NCBI RefSeq assembly: GCF_947488945.1
Contig: NZ_CANLBS010000001.1
Coordinates: 124,001 to 188,000, forward strand
From: an uncultured Streptomyces sp.
GTDB lineage: Bacteria; Actinomycetota; Actinomycetes; Streptomycetales; Streptomycetaceae
Direction: 5' to 3'
Length of the DNA: 64,000 nt
The translations under genes and the position numbers were made by a program. How positions within the stretch are numbered: the first letter of the stretch is position 1; each line of letters opens with the position of its first letter. Positions 11,555 through 20,338 of the stretch are shown here, piece by piece. The notes below the pieces were generated by a model. It was not told the DNA's origin. It saw only the letters and a list, made by a program, of their open reading frames with translations, and made no database searches.

Positions 11555-11631
11555 TGGTCGGGGTGGCCGGATTCGAACCGACGACCTTCCGCTCCCAAAG
11601 CGGACGCGCTACCAAGCTGCGCCACACCCCG
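11555..11631 (-). tRNA. tRNA-Pro (anticodon TGG)
   Basis: A 77-nt cloverleaf. The acceptor stem CGGGGTG pairs fully with CACCCCG, the discriminator is A and the 3' CCA is encoded. The anticodon stem TCCGC/GCGGA encloses the loop TTTGGGA, giving anticodon TGG. The T-arm contains GGTTCGAATCC. It is upstream of tig in the same direction. Confidence 0.97.
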
Positions 11632-11870
11632 TCGGTGCGACACGTAGGGTACATGCAGAAACGGGGTGCAACGGACGCTTTTCCCGCAACGCTCCGGACA
11701 CGGGCGGTCCGGAGGCGGACACGGGCCGTGCGCGGGACGCTCCGGCCGGAACGCGACGGCGGGAAACAGGTGCACGGGACGGCCCCGGCGTATCGGGTGT
11801 GCGACCGGCGCCGCGGACCCGCTACGATGCTCTTCGTACACGGCGGTCCGCGCGACCACCGGTGCGGCAT

Positions 11871-11944
11871 GCGGGCGTAGCTCAATGGTAGAGCCCTAGT
11901 CTTCCAAACTAGCTACGCGGGTTCGATTCCCGTCGCCCGCTCCA
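11871..11944 (+). tRNA. tRNA-Gly (anticodon TCC)
   Basis: A 74-nt cloverleaf. The acceptor GCGGGCG pairs with CGCCCGC, the discriminator is T and the CCA is encoded. The anticodon loop CTTCCAA gives TCC, and the T-arm contains GGGTTCGATTCCC. A very strong hairpin follows within 6 nt. Confidence 0.97.
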
Positions 11945-11949
11945 ACGCC

Positions 11950-11998
11950 CGAGAGGCCCGGTCCGCAGTCAGTCACTGACTGCGGACCGGGCCTCTCG
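11950..11998 (+). terminator. Terminator of tRNA-Gly
   Basis: Perfect 23-bp inverted repeat (11950-11972 with 11976-11998) and a 3-nt loop, 6 nt after the encoded CCA. It is one of the strongest hairpins in the window. Confidence 0.9.
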
Positions 11999-12214
11999 CG
12001 TACGCGGGCCACGCACGCGGGCGTCAGGGGCGCACGGAAGCCTTCGAGGTGCGACGGAGCAGCCGGGGGCGCCCCGTGGGGCGCACGGGGCACCGGGCGG
12101 CTCTGCGGGGGCGCACGGAAGCGCCGCCCCCGGGCGGCTGCCCGCCGGGAGCACGCCAGAAGGCCGCGCGACAGGACCGCCGGCCGCCGGGGCCGCAGCC
12201 CGGAACCGCAGCCG

Positions 12215-12409
12215 TCAGAAGCTGATCTGGTTGACGGTCTCGGCTATCGAGTTCATGAACCTGTTGATCGCGGGCGCCATGCCCGTCGACGCCAGGAAGA
12301 AGCCGAAGAGAATCGCGACGACCGCAGGCCCGGCCTTGATGGATCCACCTCGGATCAGCACCACCAGGATGATCGCCAACATCAGCACCACAGACAGTGA
12401 AATGGCCAC
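12215..12409 (-). CDS. Small two-helix membrane protein of unknown function
   Basis: A 64-residue protein. Helix 1 covers about residues 3-19 (SLSVVLMLAIILVVLI), followed by an RGGSIKAGP turn, and helix 2 covers about residues 27-45. I recall similar short membrane proteins in Streptomyces genomes but no function. The start is GTG at 12409, with a weak GAGGG some 14 nt upstream. About 500 bp upstream and 270 bp downstream are gene-free, so it is probably monocistronic. Confidence 0.7.
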   Translation of the reverse strand: MAISLSVVLMLAIILVVLIRGGSIKAGPAVVAILFGFFLASTGMAPAINRFMNSIAETVNQISF

Positions 12410-12911
12410 GACTGCTCACACCCTCGGTCGGTCCGCCTTGCCGGCCCGGGGGCATGCCTCGTCGCAGGCCCTCCGTCCGGACCATCGTGCCACCAACTCC
12501 CCTGTGAGTGCTGCGGGGTGACGGTCAGACCTGACTGGATTTCGCCATCCTGGGCGCCGGAGCCTCTGCGGCCCGGTCCCCCGCGGGGACACCGCGAGGG
12601 GCGTACGGGGCCCGCCGCACACGGAGTTCACGGCTTCCGGCGACGCCCGCCGCACGGCGTCGGCTCCGCACGGATTCCCCCTGCGCCCCGGAAGATCATT
12701 TCCGTATCGCCACATTTCTTTCACCCGCACTCGGCGTGTCACAGCTCACGTAATTCAGACGCCTCAGCACCCCGGCGTTATGCACCTTTTGACGGGTGCA
12801 AAGATGGTCATAACGGTCGCTTTTCGGTGGTTTCCCATTTGATTGAGTGGGCAGACGCAATTACTCCGGTGCGTTTTACCGACGGCGAGCGACAGGGTTA
12901 GGGTCCGTTAG
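12410..12911. other. 500-bp intergenic region with nested inverted repeat
   Basis: No convincing gene. The right half (about 12700-12900) is clearly richer in A and T than its surroundings, as expected for promoter DNA. At 12777-12814 GTTATG and CATAAC flank an inner hairpin TGCACC / GGTGCA with an 8-nt loop. This probably controls the acyltransferase gene that starts at 12912. Confidence 0.5.
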
Positions 12912-14057
12912 ATGTTTCCCGCTCCGAGCGATATTCACAGGGCAACGCCTCCCCCGGCGACCGCGGAGCCGGAGCCCGGACCGGCGGCTCCGGTGACCCC
13001 TGCCGGCGCCTCCCCGGACCGGACGCGTACGGCCGCCGCCCCGGCGAAGAAGCGTGACGCCTTCTTCGACAACGCGAAGTATCTGGCCATCGTCCTGGTC
13101 GCCGTGGCGCACGCCTGGGAGCCGGTGATGGACGGCAGCCGGACGGCCCGCGCGCTGTACATGGTCGTGTACACGTTCCACATGCCGGCGTTCATCATCG
13201 TGTCCGGATACTTCTCCCGGAGCTTCGACCCGACCCCCGCGCGGGTGAAGCGGCTCGTCACCGGCGTGGTCGTGCCGTACGTGCTGTTCGAGACCGCCTA
13301 CTCGCTCTTCCGCCGGTACGCGGGCGGCGAGCCGGACGGTCCGATCTCGCTGCTGGACCCGCTCTTCCTGACCTGGTTCCTGATCGCGCTGTTCATCTGG
13401 CGGATGACGACGCCGATCTGGCGCAACCTGCGCCACCCGCTGCCGGTCGCCCTCACCATCGCCGCGCTGGCCTCGGTCTGCCCCTCCATCGGGGACGACC
13501 TGGACCTCCAGCGCGTCCTGCAACTGCTGCCCTTCTTCGTCCTCGGCGTGGTGCTGAAGCCCGAGCACTTCGCCCTGGTGCGGACCCGGCGAATGCGGCT
13601 GCTGGCCGTCCCGGCCTTCGCCGGCGCCCTCGCCTTCGCCTACTGGGCCGCCCCCCGCATGCAGCTCGGCTGGTTCTACCGCAGCGACAGCGCCCAGGAG
13701 ATGGGCGCGCCCTGGTGGTCGGGCGTCGTGATGACGCTGCTGATGTTCGGCTGCGCGCTGGTCCTGACCGCCGCGTTCCTCGCCTGGGTGCCCGGCCGCC
13801 CGACCTGGTTCACCGCCCTCGGCGCGGGGACCATCTGCGGCTACCTGCTGCACGGCTTCCTGATCCGCGGCGCCGAGTACGTGGGCCTCTTCGACGAGAA
13901 CGCCTGGCTGTCCGGTCCGACGGGGCTGGTCGTGGTCTCGGTGACCGCCGCGGTCGCGGTGACCCTGCTCTGCTCTCCCCCGGTGCGCCGGGTGATGCGG
14001 TTCGCCACCGAGCCGGAGATGGACTGGGCGTTCCGGCGGAGTCCCGCCAAGAGCTGA
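12912..14057 (+). CDS. Acyltransferase family 3 membrane protein (fucose 4-O-acetylase-like)
   Basis: A 381-residue protein with a Pro/Ala-rich cytoplasmic N-terminus of about 50 residues, followed by about ten transmembrane helices. The FFDNAKYLAIVLVAVAHAWE segment near residues 51-70 with its histidine is the usual entry to the acyltransferase-3 fold, and YTFHMPAFIIVSGYF is the second conserved block. Family members transfer acetyl or other acyl groups to sugars or cell-wall polymers; the substrate here cannot be read. The start ATG at 12912 has an AGGG about 8 nt upstream. Confidence 0.85.
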   Translation: MFPAPSDIHRATPPPATAEPEPGPAAPVTPAGASPDRTRTAAAPAKKRDAFFDNAKYLAIVLVAVAHAWEPVMDGSRTARALYMVVYTFHMPAFIIVSGYFSRSFDPTPARVKRLVTGVVVPYVLFETAYSLFRRYAGGEPDGPISLLDPLFLTWFLIALFIWRMTTPIWRNLRHPLPVALTIAALASVCPSIGDDLDLQRVLQLLPFFVLGVVLKPEHFALVRTRRMRLLAVPAFAGALAFAYWAAPRMQLGWFYRSDSAQEMGAPWWSGVVMTLLMFGCALVLTAAFLAWVPGRPTWFTALGAGTICGYLLHGFLIRGAEYVGLFDENAWLSGPTGLVVVSVTAAVAVTLLCSPPVRRVMRFATEPEMDWAFRRSPAKS

Positions 14058-14116
14058 TCCCTTCGCCCGACCCCGGCGGAGCGTCCCCCCGGGGCCGCTC
14101 CGCCGGGCTCGGGCCT

Positions 14117-14614
14117 CTACCCGGGCGGGTTGGCCGGATCCTTGCGGTCGTGGGGCGGCACGTCCGTCCGCAGGCCGAGCAGCGCGCGCATCAGCGCATA
14201 TTTCGCGGTCAGACGGGTACGGGTGGCCGGATCCAGGGCGGCCAGCCGGGCGGGATCGGCGTTGTGGGCCAGATCGGCCTCCTTGACGAGGAGGGCTCCG
14301 GGGACGGCGAGGATGCGCGCGGCGTAGTCGGCCGGCTTCTCGCCCGGCCGCTTGGTGACGGCGAGCACCATCTCCTCGACGCCCGGAAGCAGTGCGGCGC
14401 GCGCCAGCCACTCGGCGGAGAGCACCCCGTCCTCGACCGAGTCGTGCAGCCAGGCGGCGGCGATCTGCACCTCGCTGCCGCCCCGCTCGCGCACCCCCGC
14501 GGCGACGGCGGCGAGGTGGCCGGCGTACGGCCGGCCTGCCTTGTCGGTCTGCCCGGCGTGGGCGCGCCGGGCGAGCGCCTCCACCTCGGCGAGGGCCAGC
14601 GGGATGTTCACCAT
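14117..14614 (-). CDS. Small HD-domain phosphohydrolase (SpoT/MESH1-like hydrolase domain)
   Basis: A 165-residue protein that is essentially a stand-alone HD domain. AHAGQTDKAGRPYAGH (residues 18-33), WLHDSVED (55-62, with metal ligands H57 and D58) and EADLAHNAD (112-120, D114) follow the pattern of the ppGpp hydrolase domain of SpoT and the single-domain MESH1. No synthetase, TGS or ACT domain is present. It may hydrolyse (p)ppGpp or another nucleotide; the substrate is inference. ATG at 14614 and GTG at 14611 are both possible starts. Confidence 0.8.
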   Translation of the reverse strand: MVNIPLALAEVEALARRAHAGQTDKAGRPYAGHLAAVAAGVRERGGSEVQIAAAWLHDSVEDGVLSAEWLARAALLPGVEEMVLAVTKRPGEKPADYAARILAVPGALLVKEADLAHNADPARLAALDPATRTRLTAKYALMRALLGLRTDVPPHDRKDPANPPG

Positions 14615-14885
14615 GGGGCGACCCTACGACGGCGGAAGCCGCCACGGGGCACGACGGCGGGAGCCGTCACGAGGCCTGCCCGCCGGGGGAGTTGGTCCGT
14701 GACGCCGGACACACCGAGGCGGGCAAATAAGCGACAAAGAGTGCAAAGCGATACATCAACCCCCCTTTCCGATGGCCACAATTGCAGCGTCAACCCTTCG
14801 GTAAACTAATTACTGACGATTTCTTGACACTCTCTTGACCCAGTGAAGGACCAGGCTCATCGGACACGCAGACACTCTCATCGCC

Positions 14886-16070
14886 ATGGGCGGCGCCTTC
14901 CTGGCCGCCGCCGTTCTCGCCCGCGTCGGCGGCCGCATCGGGCTGCCCACCATCCCCCTGTTCATCCTGGCCGGGATCCTGCTCGGCCCGCACACACCCG
15001 GTTACGTGCTGGTGGAGGACCCGCACGAGCTGGAGATGCTCTCGGCCCTCGGCCTCGTCCTGCTGCTCTTCTACCTGGGGCTGGAGTTCCACCTCGACGA
15101 CCTGAAGGCGGGCGGGCGCAAGATGGCGCTCGCCGGGGGCACCTATCTGCTGCTGAACGTCGGTGCCGGACTCGGCTTCGGCTTCGCCCTGGGCTGGGGC
15201 ACCTCCGAGGCGCTGGTGCTGGCCGGTGTCCTCGGCATCTCGTCCTCGGCCATCGTGACCAAGGTGCTGGTCGACTCCGGCCGCATCGGCAACCCCGAGA
15301 CCAAGCCGATCCTCGGCATCATCGTCGTCGAGGACGTCTTCCTGGCCCTCTACCTGGCCGCGCTCCAGCCCATCCTGTCCGGCGCGGACAGCCTCGCCGC
15401 GGCGGCCATGGACGGCGGGAAGGCGTTCGGGTTCCTGCTGCTGCTGGCGCTGGCCGCCCGCTTCGGCACCCGGCTCGTCTCCCGGCTCATCCACACCAGG
15501 GACGACGAGCTCCTCGTCATCTCGTTCCTCGGCGCCGCCGTCTTCGTGGCGGGCGTCTCCGAGTGGTTCGGCGTGGCCGACGCCATCGGAGCCTTCATGG
15601 TCGGTCTGATGCTCGGCAGCACCACGTCGGGCGAGCGCATCCTCAAGCTGGTCCACCCGCTGCGGGACGCCTTCGGCGCGATCTTCTTCTTCGCCTTCGG
15701 CCTCTCCATCGACCCGGGCGACCTGCCGACCGTGCTGTGGCCGGTGCTGGCGGCCGTCGCCGTGACGATCGTCATGAACGTCTGCGCCGGGCTCGCCGCG
15801 GCCCGCGTCTACTCCTTCGGCCCGCAGGCCACGGCCAACATCTCGACCACGCTGCTGGCCCGCGGGGAGTTCGCGCTGATCCTCGCCACCATGGCGGCCG
15901 GGGCCGGTCTCGACGAGCGGCTCTCCCCGTTCATCGCCGGCTACGTGCTGCTGCTCGCGGTCCTGGCGCCGCTGGCGGCCGGCCGCTCGCACTGGCTGGC
16001 CCGCTTCCTGCCCGGCGGCCGCGATCCGGCCCGGCGGGAGGACGAGGAGAGGACCGCGGTACCGGTCTGA
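14886..16070 (+). CDS. CPA2-type cation:proton antiporter (Kef/NapA-like)
   Basis: A 394-residue protein with about 12 membrane helices. The IPLFILAGILLGPHTPG and LGLVLLLFYLGLEF blocks and the later GVSEWFGVADAIGAFMVGLML segment are typical of monovalent cation:proton antiporters 2. The short charged tail after about residue 375 lacks a TrkA-N domain. The ATG at 14886 has no Shine-Dalgarno. An in-frame stretch reading LIGHADTLIA precedes it back to a TGA at about 14844, with GAAGGA at 14845-14850 ideally placed for initiation near 14856-14861, where only CTC or ATC codons occur. The true start may therefore be non-standard. Confidence 0.88.
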   Translation: MGGAFLAAAVLARVGGRIGLPTIPLFILAGILLGPHTPGYVLVEDPHELEMLSALGLVLLLFYLGLEFHLDDLKAGGRKMALAGGTYLLLNVGAGLGFGFALGWGTSEALVLAGVLGISSSAIVTKVLVDSGRIGNPETKPILGIIVVEDVFLALYLAALQPILSGADSLAAAAMDGGKAFGFLLLLALAARFGTRLVSRLIHTRDDELLVISFLGAAVFVAGVSEWFGVADAIGAFMVGLMLGSTTSGERILKLVHPLRDAFGAIFFFAFGLSIDPGDLPTVLWPVLAAVAVTIVMNVCAGLAAARVYSFGPQATANISTTLLARGEFALILATMAAGAGLDERLSPFIAGYVLLLAVLAPLAAGRSHWLARFLPGGRDPARREDEERTAVPV

Positions 16071-16154
16071 GGGGTGCGCCGTTGCGGTCCGTCCCCGCCG
16101 CCCGGCGGGACCGGCCGCCGTCGGCTCCGGTCCGCCGTCAGCTCCGGTCCGCCG

Positions 16155-17294
16155 TCAGCTCCGGCGCTGGAGCAGCAGCAGCGCGCGGTCGTCGTTGACG
16201 TCCTTCGCGCACGCCTCGATCAGGTGCCAGGCCGCGCCCTCGAAGCCGGTGGTGACATAGCGGTCGGCCTCGCCGGTGAGCCGGTCGATGCCGTCCGCGA
16301 TGTCCCGGTCGGACGCCTCGACCAGACCGTCGGTGAAGAGCATCAGCACGTCGCCGGGGGCCAGGGCCCCCTTCACCGCGTCGAACTCGGCCCCGTCGTA
16401 GACGCCGAGCAGCGGCCCCTCGGCGGCCTTCTCCTCCCAGCGGCCGCCCGCCGCGTGCAGCTGGAGCGCGGGCGGGTGGCCGGCCGAGAGCAGCTCGTAG
16501 TCGCCGGACTCCAGGTCCAGCACCAGATGGATCGAGGTCGCGAACCCCTCGTCCCAGTCCTGGCGGAGCAGGTAGGCGTTGGCGGCGGGCAGGAAGCCGT
16601 GCGGGGGCAGTTGGCCGAGCAGCCCGCCGAAGGCGCCGGAGAGCAGCAGGGCGCGCGACCCGGCGTCCATGCCCTTGCCGGAGACGTCGGTGAGGACGAC
16701 TTCCAGCGTCCGGCCGCCGTGGGTGCGGGCCGCCACGACGAAGTCGCCGGAGAAGGACTGCCCGCCGGCGGGGCGCAGGGCCATCTCGCGGTGCCAGCCG
16801 GCCGGCAGTCTCGGCAGGGCGCTCTGCACCCGGATGCGTTCGCGCAGGTCGAAGAGCATGGTGCCGCCACGCCGCCAGGGCACGCCGACCCGGGCGCGGA
16901 ACTGGGCGAGGACGAGTCCGAAGAACCCGCAGGCGCCCACCACCAGCACCGTTCCGGGGGTGACGGTGATCGCCTCGGTGGTGCCGAGGGCGTAGGACTC
17001 GACGATCAGCGCCCCGGCCGCGACCGCGTAGAGGGACAGCAGGCTCGCGGGGCGCAGCAGCAGACCGCCGGCGACGATCGGGAGCACGAGGGCGGTGGGC
17101 GAGAACCACTCGGCGTTCCACACCGTGGCCGCGGTGAGGGCGGGGATCGTGAGCAGCAGGCCGACGAGGGCGATCCAGTCGGCGCCGTCGCCGCGGAAGT
17201 AGTCGACGCCGGATCTGCGCAGCGCGACGCGCGCCCGGTGGGCCGATCTGCTCCACCGGGCCACGTACGCGTCCAACGCATCGCGGCGGGCCAT
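16155..17294 (-). CDS. Membrane-anchored SpoIIE/PP2C-type serine phosphatase
   Basis: A 379-residue protein. The N-terminal 140 residues contain about four to five hydrophobic segments (DWIALVGLLLTIPALTAATV and following). The C-terminal 220 residues form a SpoIIE-like PPM phosphatase domain with LTDVSGKGMDAG and LMLFTDGLVEA metal-binding motifs. Such proteins typically dephosphorylate anti-anti-sigma factors, but no RsbV/RsbW pair lies next to it. I chose the ATG at 17294 (MARRDALDAY); the frame stays open upstream into the divergent acetyltransferase promoter. A tandem 18-bp duplication directly follows its stop. Confidence 0.9.
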   Translation of the reverse strand: MARRDALDAYVARWSRSAHRARVALRRSGVDYFRGDGADWIALVGLLLTIPALTAATVWNAEWFSPTALVLPIVAGGLLLRPASLLSLYAVAAGALIVESYALGTTEAITVTPGTVLVVGACGFFGLVLAQFRARVGVPWRRGGTMLFDLRERIRVQSALPRLPAGWHREMALRPAGGQSFSGDFVVAARTHGGRTLEVVLTDVSGKGMDAGSRALLLSGAFGGLLGQLPPHGFLPAANAYLLRQDWDEGFATSIHLVLDLESGDYELLSAGHPPALQLHAAGGRWEEKAAEGPLLGVYDGAEFDAVKGALAPGDVLMLFTDGLVEASDRDIADGIDRLTGEADRYVTTGFEGAAWHLIEACAKDVNDDRALLLLQRRS

Positions 17295-17400
17295 GACCGG
17301 GACTTTATCCACCCTGCGGCCCGGCGTGCAGGGGGACCCCGATGCCGGCGGCCCCGGAACGCGCTCGCTCCCGAGGGAAGCCGCTGGTAGGGATGGGGGC

Positions 17401-18633
17401 ATGACGACGGAACTGCGGGTGCTGCGCCCGGAAGAGTGGAACCAGTGGTTCGGTTGCCTGGAAAGGGCGTTCGGGGGCGTGGAGACCCCTCCGCAGGAGC
17501 GGGCGCAGGACGAGGCGCTGACCGAGCACGCGCGGTCCCTCGGCATCTGGGACGGTCCCGACCCCGTCGCCACGGCGGGCGCATTCACCTTCCGGGTGAC
17601 CGTTCCGGGCGGCCGTGCGATGCCGGCGGCCGGGGTGACGATGGTCAGCGTCGCGGCGACCCACCGCCGACGGGGGCTGCTGACCTCGATGATGCGGCGC
17701 CAGCTCGACGACGTCCGGTCGTGGGGAGAGCCGTTGGCGGTGCTGACCGCGTCGGAGCCCGCGATCTACGGCCGCTTCGGCTACGGCGCCGCGACCCGTC
17801 AGATGTCGCTGAGCATCGACACGGCACGGGTGCGGCTGGACGTTCCGCCGGGCACCGACGCGGTCGTGCTGCGGCACGCCCGCCCCGAGGAGCGGGTGGC
17901 GGCCTGCGAGAGCGTGTACGCGCGACTGGTGCCGGGACGCCCCGGCACCCCGGCGCACGGGCCGGGCTGGGACCGGGCCCCGCTGCTGGACCCGCCGGCC
18001 GCGCGGCAGGGCGGTTCGCCGTTGCAGTGCGTCCTCGCCGAGCGCGACGGCGTGTTGCTGGGCTACGTCACGTTCCGCACGGTGCCGGACTGGGACGCGT
18101 CGGGGCCGAAGGGCCGGGTGGTGGTGAACGGCCTGGGCGCGCTGGACCCGGTCGCGTACGCCGCGCTGTGGCGGTTCCTCTTCTCCATCGATCTGATGTC
18201 CACGGTGGAGGCGCGCAACCGGCCGCTCGACGACGCGGTGCTGCACCTGGTCTCGGACGTCCGGCGGTGCGCGATCCGGGTGCGCGACTCGCTGTACGTG
18301 CGCCTGGTGGAGCTGGGCGCGGCGCTGGAGGCCCGCTCCTACCGGGCGCCGGTGGACGTGGCGCTGGAGGTCGAGGACGCCTTCTGCCCGTGGAACGCCG
18401 GGCGTTGGCGGCTGCGGGCGGACGGTGAGGGGGACGCGTCGTGTGTCCGCACCGACGCTCCGGCCGAACTGGCGCTCTCCGTGCGGGAGCTGGCCTCGGC
18501 CTACCTGGGCGGGGTGTCGCTCATGTCGCTGGCGGCGGCCGGTCGGGTGCGCGAACTGCGGCCCGGGGCGCTGGAAGAGGCGTCGGCGGCGTTCTCGTCC
18601 GCCGTGGAGCCGTGGCTGCCGCGGGGCTTCTGA
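17401..18633 (+). CDS. Eis-like GNAT N-acetyltransferase
   Basis: A 410-residue protein of the enhanced-intracellular-survival type, with two GNAT folds and a C-terminal sterol-carrier-like domain. TMVSVAATHRRRGLLTSMMR near residues 80-99 is the acetyl-CoA pyrophosphate-binding segment, and the short GRFGYG follows. The C-terminal carboxylate end (WLPRGF) is typical and serves as catalytic base in Eis. Family members acetylate amines of aminoglycosides, peptides or polyamines; the native substrate is unknown. It starts at ATG 17401, divergent from the phosphatase gene. Confidence 0.9.
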   Translation: MTTELRVLRPEEWNQWFGCLERAFGGVETPPQERAQDEALTEHARSLGIWDGPDPVATAGAFTFRVTVPGGRAMPAAGVTMVSVAATHRRRGLLTSMMRRQLDDVRSWGEPLAVLTASEPAIYGRFGYGAATRQMSLSIDTARVRLDVPPGTDAVVLRHARPEERVAACESVYARLVPGRPGTPAHGPGWDRAPLLDPPAARQGGSPLQCVLAERDGVLLGYVTFRTVPDWDASGPKGRVVVNGLGALDPVAYAALWRFLFSIDLMSTVEARNRPLDDAVLHLVSDVRRCAIRVRDSLYVRLVELGAALEARSYRAPVDVALEVEDAFCPWNAGRWRLRADGEGDASCVRTDAPAELALSVRELASAYLGGVSLMSLAAAGRVRELRPGALEEASAAFSSAVEPWLPRGF

Positions 18634-18658
18634 CCGCTCCCGGCCGGACCGCGCGGTC

Positions 18659-19468
18659 TCAGCGGCGCTGGCAGGTGGGGCACCAGAAGAGGTTGCGGGC
18701 GGCGAGGACGGCGGTGCGGACCGGGGTGCCGCACACGTGGCACGGCTGTCCGGTGCGCCGGTAGACGTAGACCTCGCCACCGTGGTCGTCGACGCGGGGC
18801 GGACGGCCCATCGCCTCGGGCAGGTGCTCGGGACGGACGGTGTCGATGCGGTTGTTCCGCACCCCTTCGCGCATCAGTTCCGCCAGGTCGGCCCAGATCG
18901 CGTCCCACTCGGCGCGGGTGAGGTCCTTGCCCATGCGGTAGGGGTCGATGCCGTGGCGGAACAGCACTTCGGCCCGGTAGACGTTGCCGACGCCCGCGAC
19001 GACCTTCTGGTCCATCAGCAGGGCGGCGACGGTGACCCGGCTGCGGGCGATCCGGAGGCGGGCGCGCTCGCCGTCCTCGCCGGGGCGCAGCGGGTCGGGG
19101 CCGAGCCGGGCGTGTATCGCGTCCTTCTCGGGGCCGGTGATCAGGGCGCAGGCGGTGGGACCGCGCAGGTCCGCGTGGTGGGCGTCGTTGAGCAGGCGCA
19201 GCCGTACGGTGCCGGTGGGCGGCGGGGCGGGGGCCGTGCCGAAGCCCAGCTTGCCGAAGAGTCCGAGGTGGATGTGGACCCAGCCGGCGTCGCCGAAGCC
19301 GAGGAAGAGGTGCTTGCCGTGGGCGTCGGCCCGGACGAGGGTGCGGCCGTCGAGCAGGGCGGCGCTCGCCGCGAAGGTGCCCTGCGGGCTGGTGACGCGT
19401 ACCGGGGCGCCCGCGAACCGCTCCTCGTGGTCGGCGGCGAGGCGGTGGATCGTGTGGCCCTCGGGCAC
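18659..19468 (-). CDS. nei: Fpg/Nei family DNA glycosylase (endonuclease VIII-like)
   Basis: A 269-residue base-excision enzyme. The mature N-terminus PEGHTIHR supplies the catalytic P2 and E3 after removal of Met, and the H2TH helix lies near MDQKVVAGVGNVYRAEVLF. The C-terminal zinc finger has CHVC and CPTC. PEGHT marks the Nei branch rather than Fpg (PELPE). It removes oxidised bases and nicks the abasic site. It starts at GTG 19468, downstream of rpiB with a hairpin between, and ends next to the convergent acetyltransferase gene. Confidence 0.93.
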   Translation of the reverse strand: MPEGHTIHRLAADHEERFAGAPVRVTSPQGTFAASAALLDGRTLVRADAHGKHLFLGFGDAGWVHIHLGLFGKLGFGTAPAPPPTGTVRLRLLNDAHHADLRGPTACALITGPEKDAIHARLGPDPLRPGEDGERARLRIARSRVTVAALLMDQKVVAGVGNVYRAEVLFRHGIDPYRMGKDLTRAEWDAIWADLAELMREGVRNNRIDTVRPEHLPEAMGRPPRVDDHGGEVYVYRRTGQPCHVCGTPVRTAVLAARNLFWCPTCQRR

Positions 19469-19499
19469 GGGCGCGCTCCTGTGGGGGAAACGGGAAACG

Positions 19500-19531
19500 C
19501 ACCGTGCCGCCGGGGATCCGGCGGCACGGTG
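19500..19531 (-). terminator. Terminator between rpiB and the Nei gene
   Basis: Perfect 14-bp stem (CACCGTGCCGCCGG and complement) with a 4-nt loop, 40 bp past the rpiB stop. Confidence 0.8.
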
Positions 19532-19571
19532 AGCGGGGTGGGGGGGGCCGGACGGGGGCCGGCCGCGGGCG

Positions 19572-20060
<489 letters not shown>

Positions 20061-20164
20061 GGGCAAAGTGTGGCACGGGAGCGGCGGGGTAGCCGTCAGC
20101 GGGGTCGCGGCCCCGCGCCGGAGGCCTGCGGGTGCGGGGCGGCGGGCCGTCGGCGGTGCGGTCG

Positions 20165-20231
20165 CGATCCGGTGGGAGATCCGGGGAGATCCGGGGGAGA
20201 TCCCGGACGATCCCGAGGACGATCCGGAATC
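20165..20231. repeat. GATCC-rich direct repeats upstream of permease 1
   Basis: Five close copies of GATCCSG spaced by 10-20 bp (for example GGGAGATCCGGG) lie 110-175 bp upstream of the permease start. They may be regulator sites or merely simple-sequence DNA. Confidence 0.4.
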
Positions 20232-20338
20232 AAGGGTTCCGATTGCCGTCGTTTTCTGCTTTCGTACGTGGCCTCGCCCCGCACACCCCTCGCGGTGGCG
20301 CACCGGTCACGCGATCCGACAACGTGAGGACTCGATCC

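Noticed and set aside
11555..11631. tRNA-Pro as an integration site of a pSAM2-like element
   Set aside because: No integrase, excisionase or duplicated 3' tRNA end is found around it; the surroundings are core genes.
12410..12911. Riboswitch in the acyltransferase leader
   Set aside because: I could not match the sequence to cobalamin, ydaO, SAM or TPP conserved cores; only simple inverted repeats are visible.
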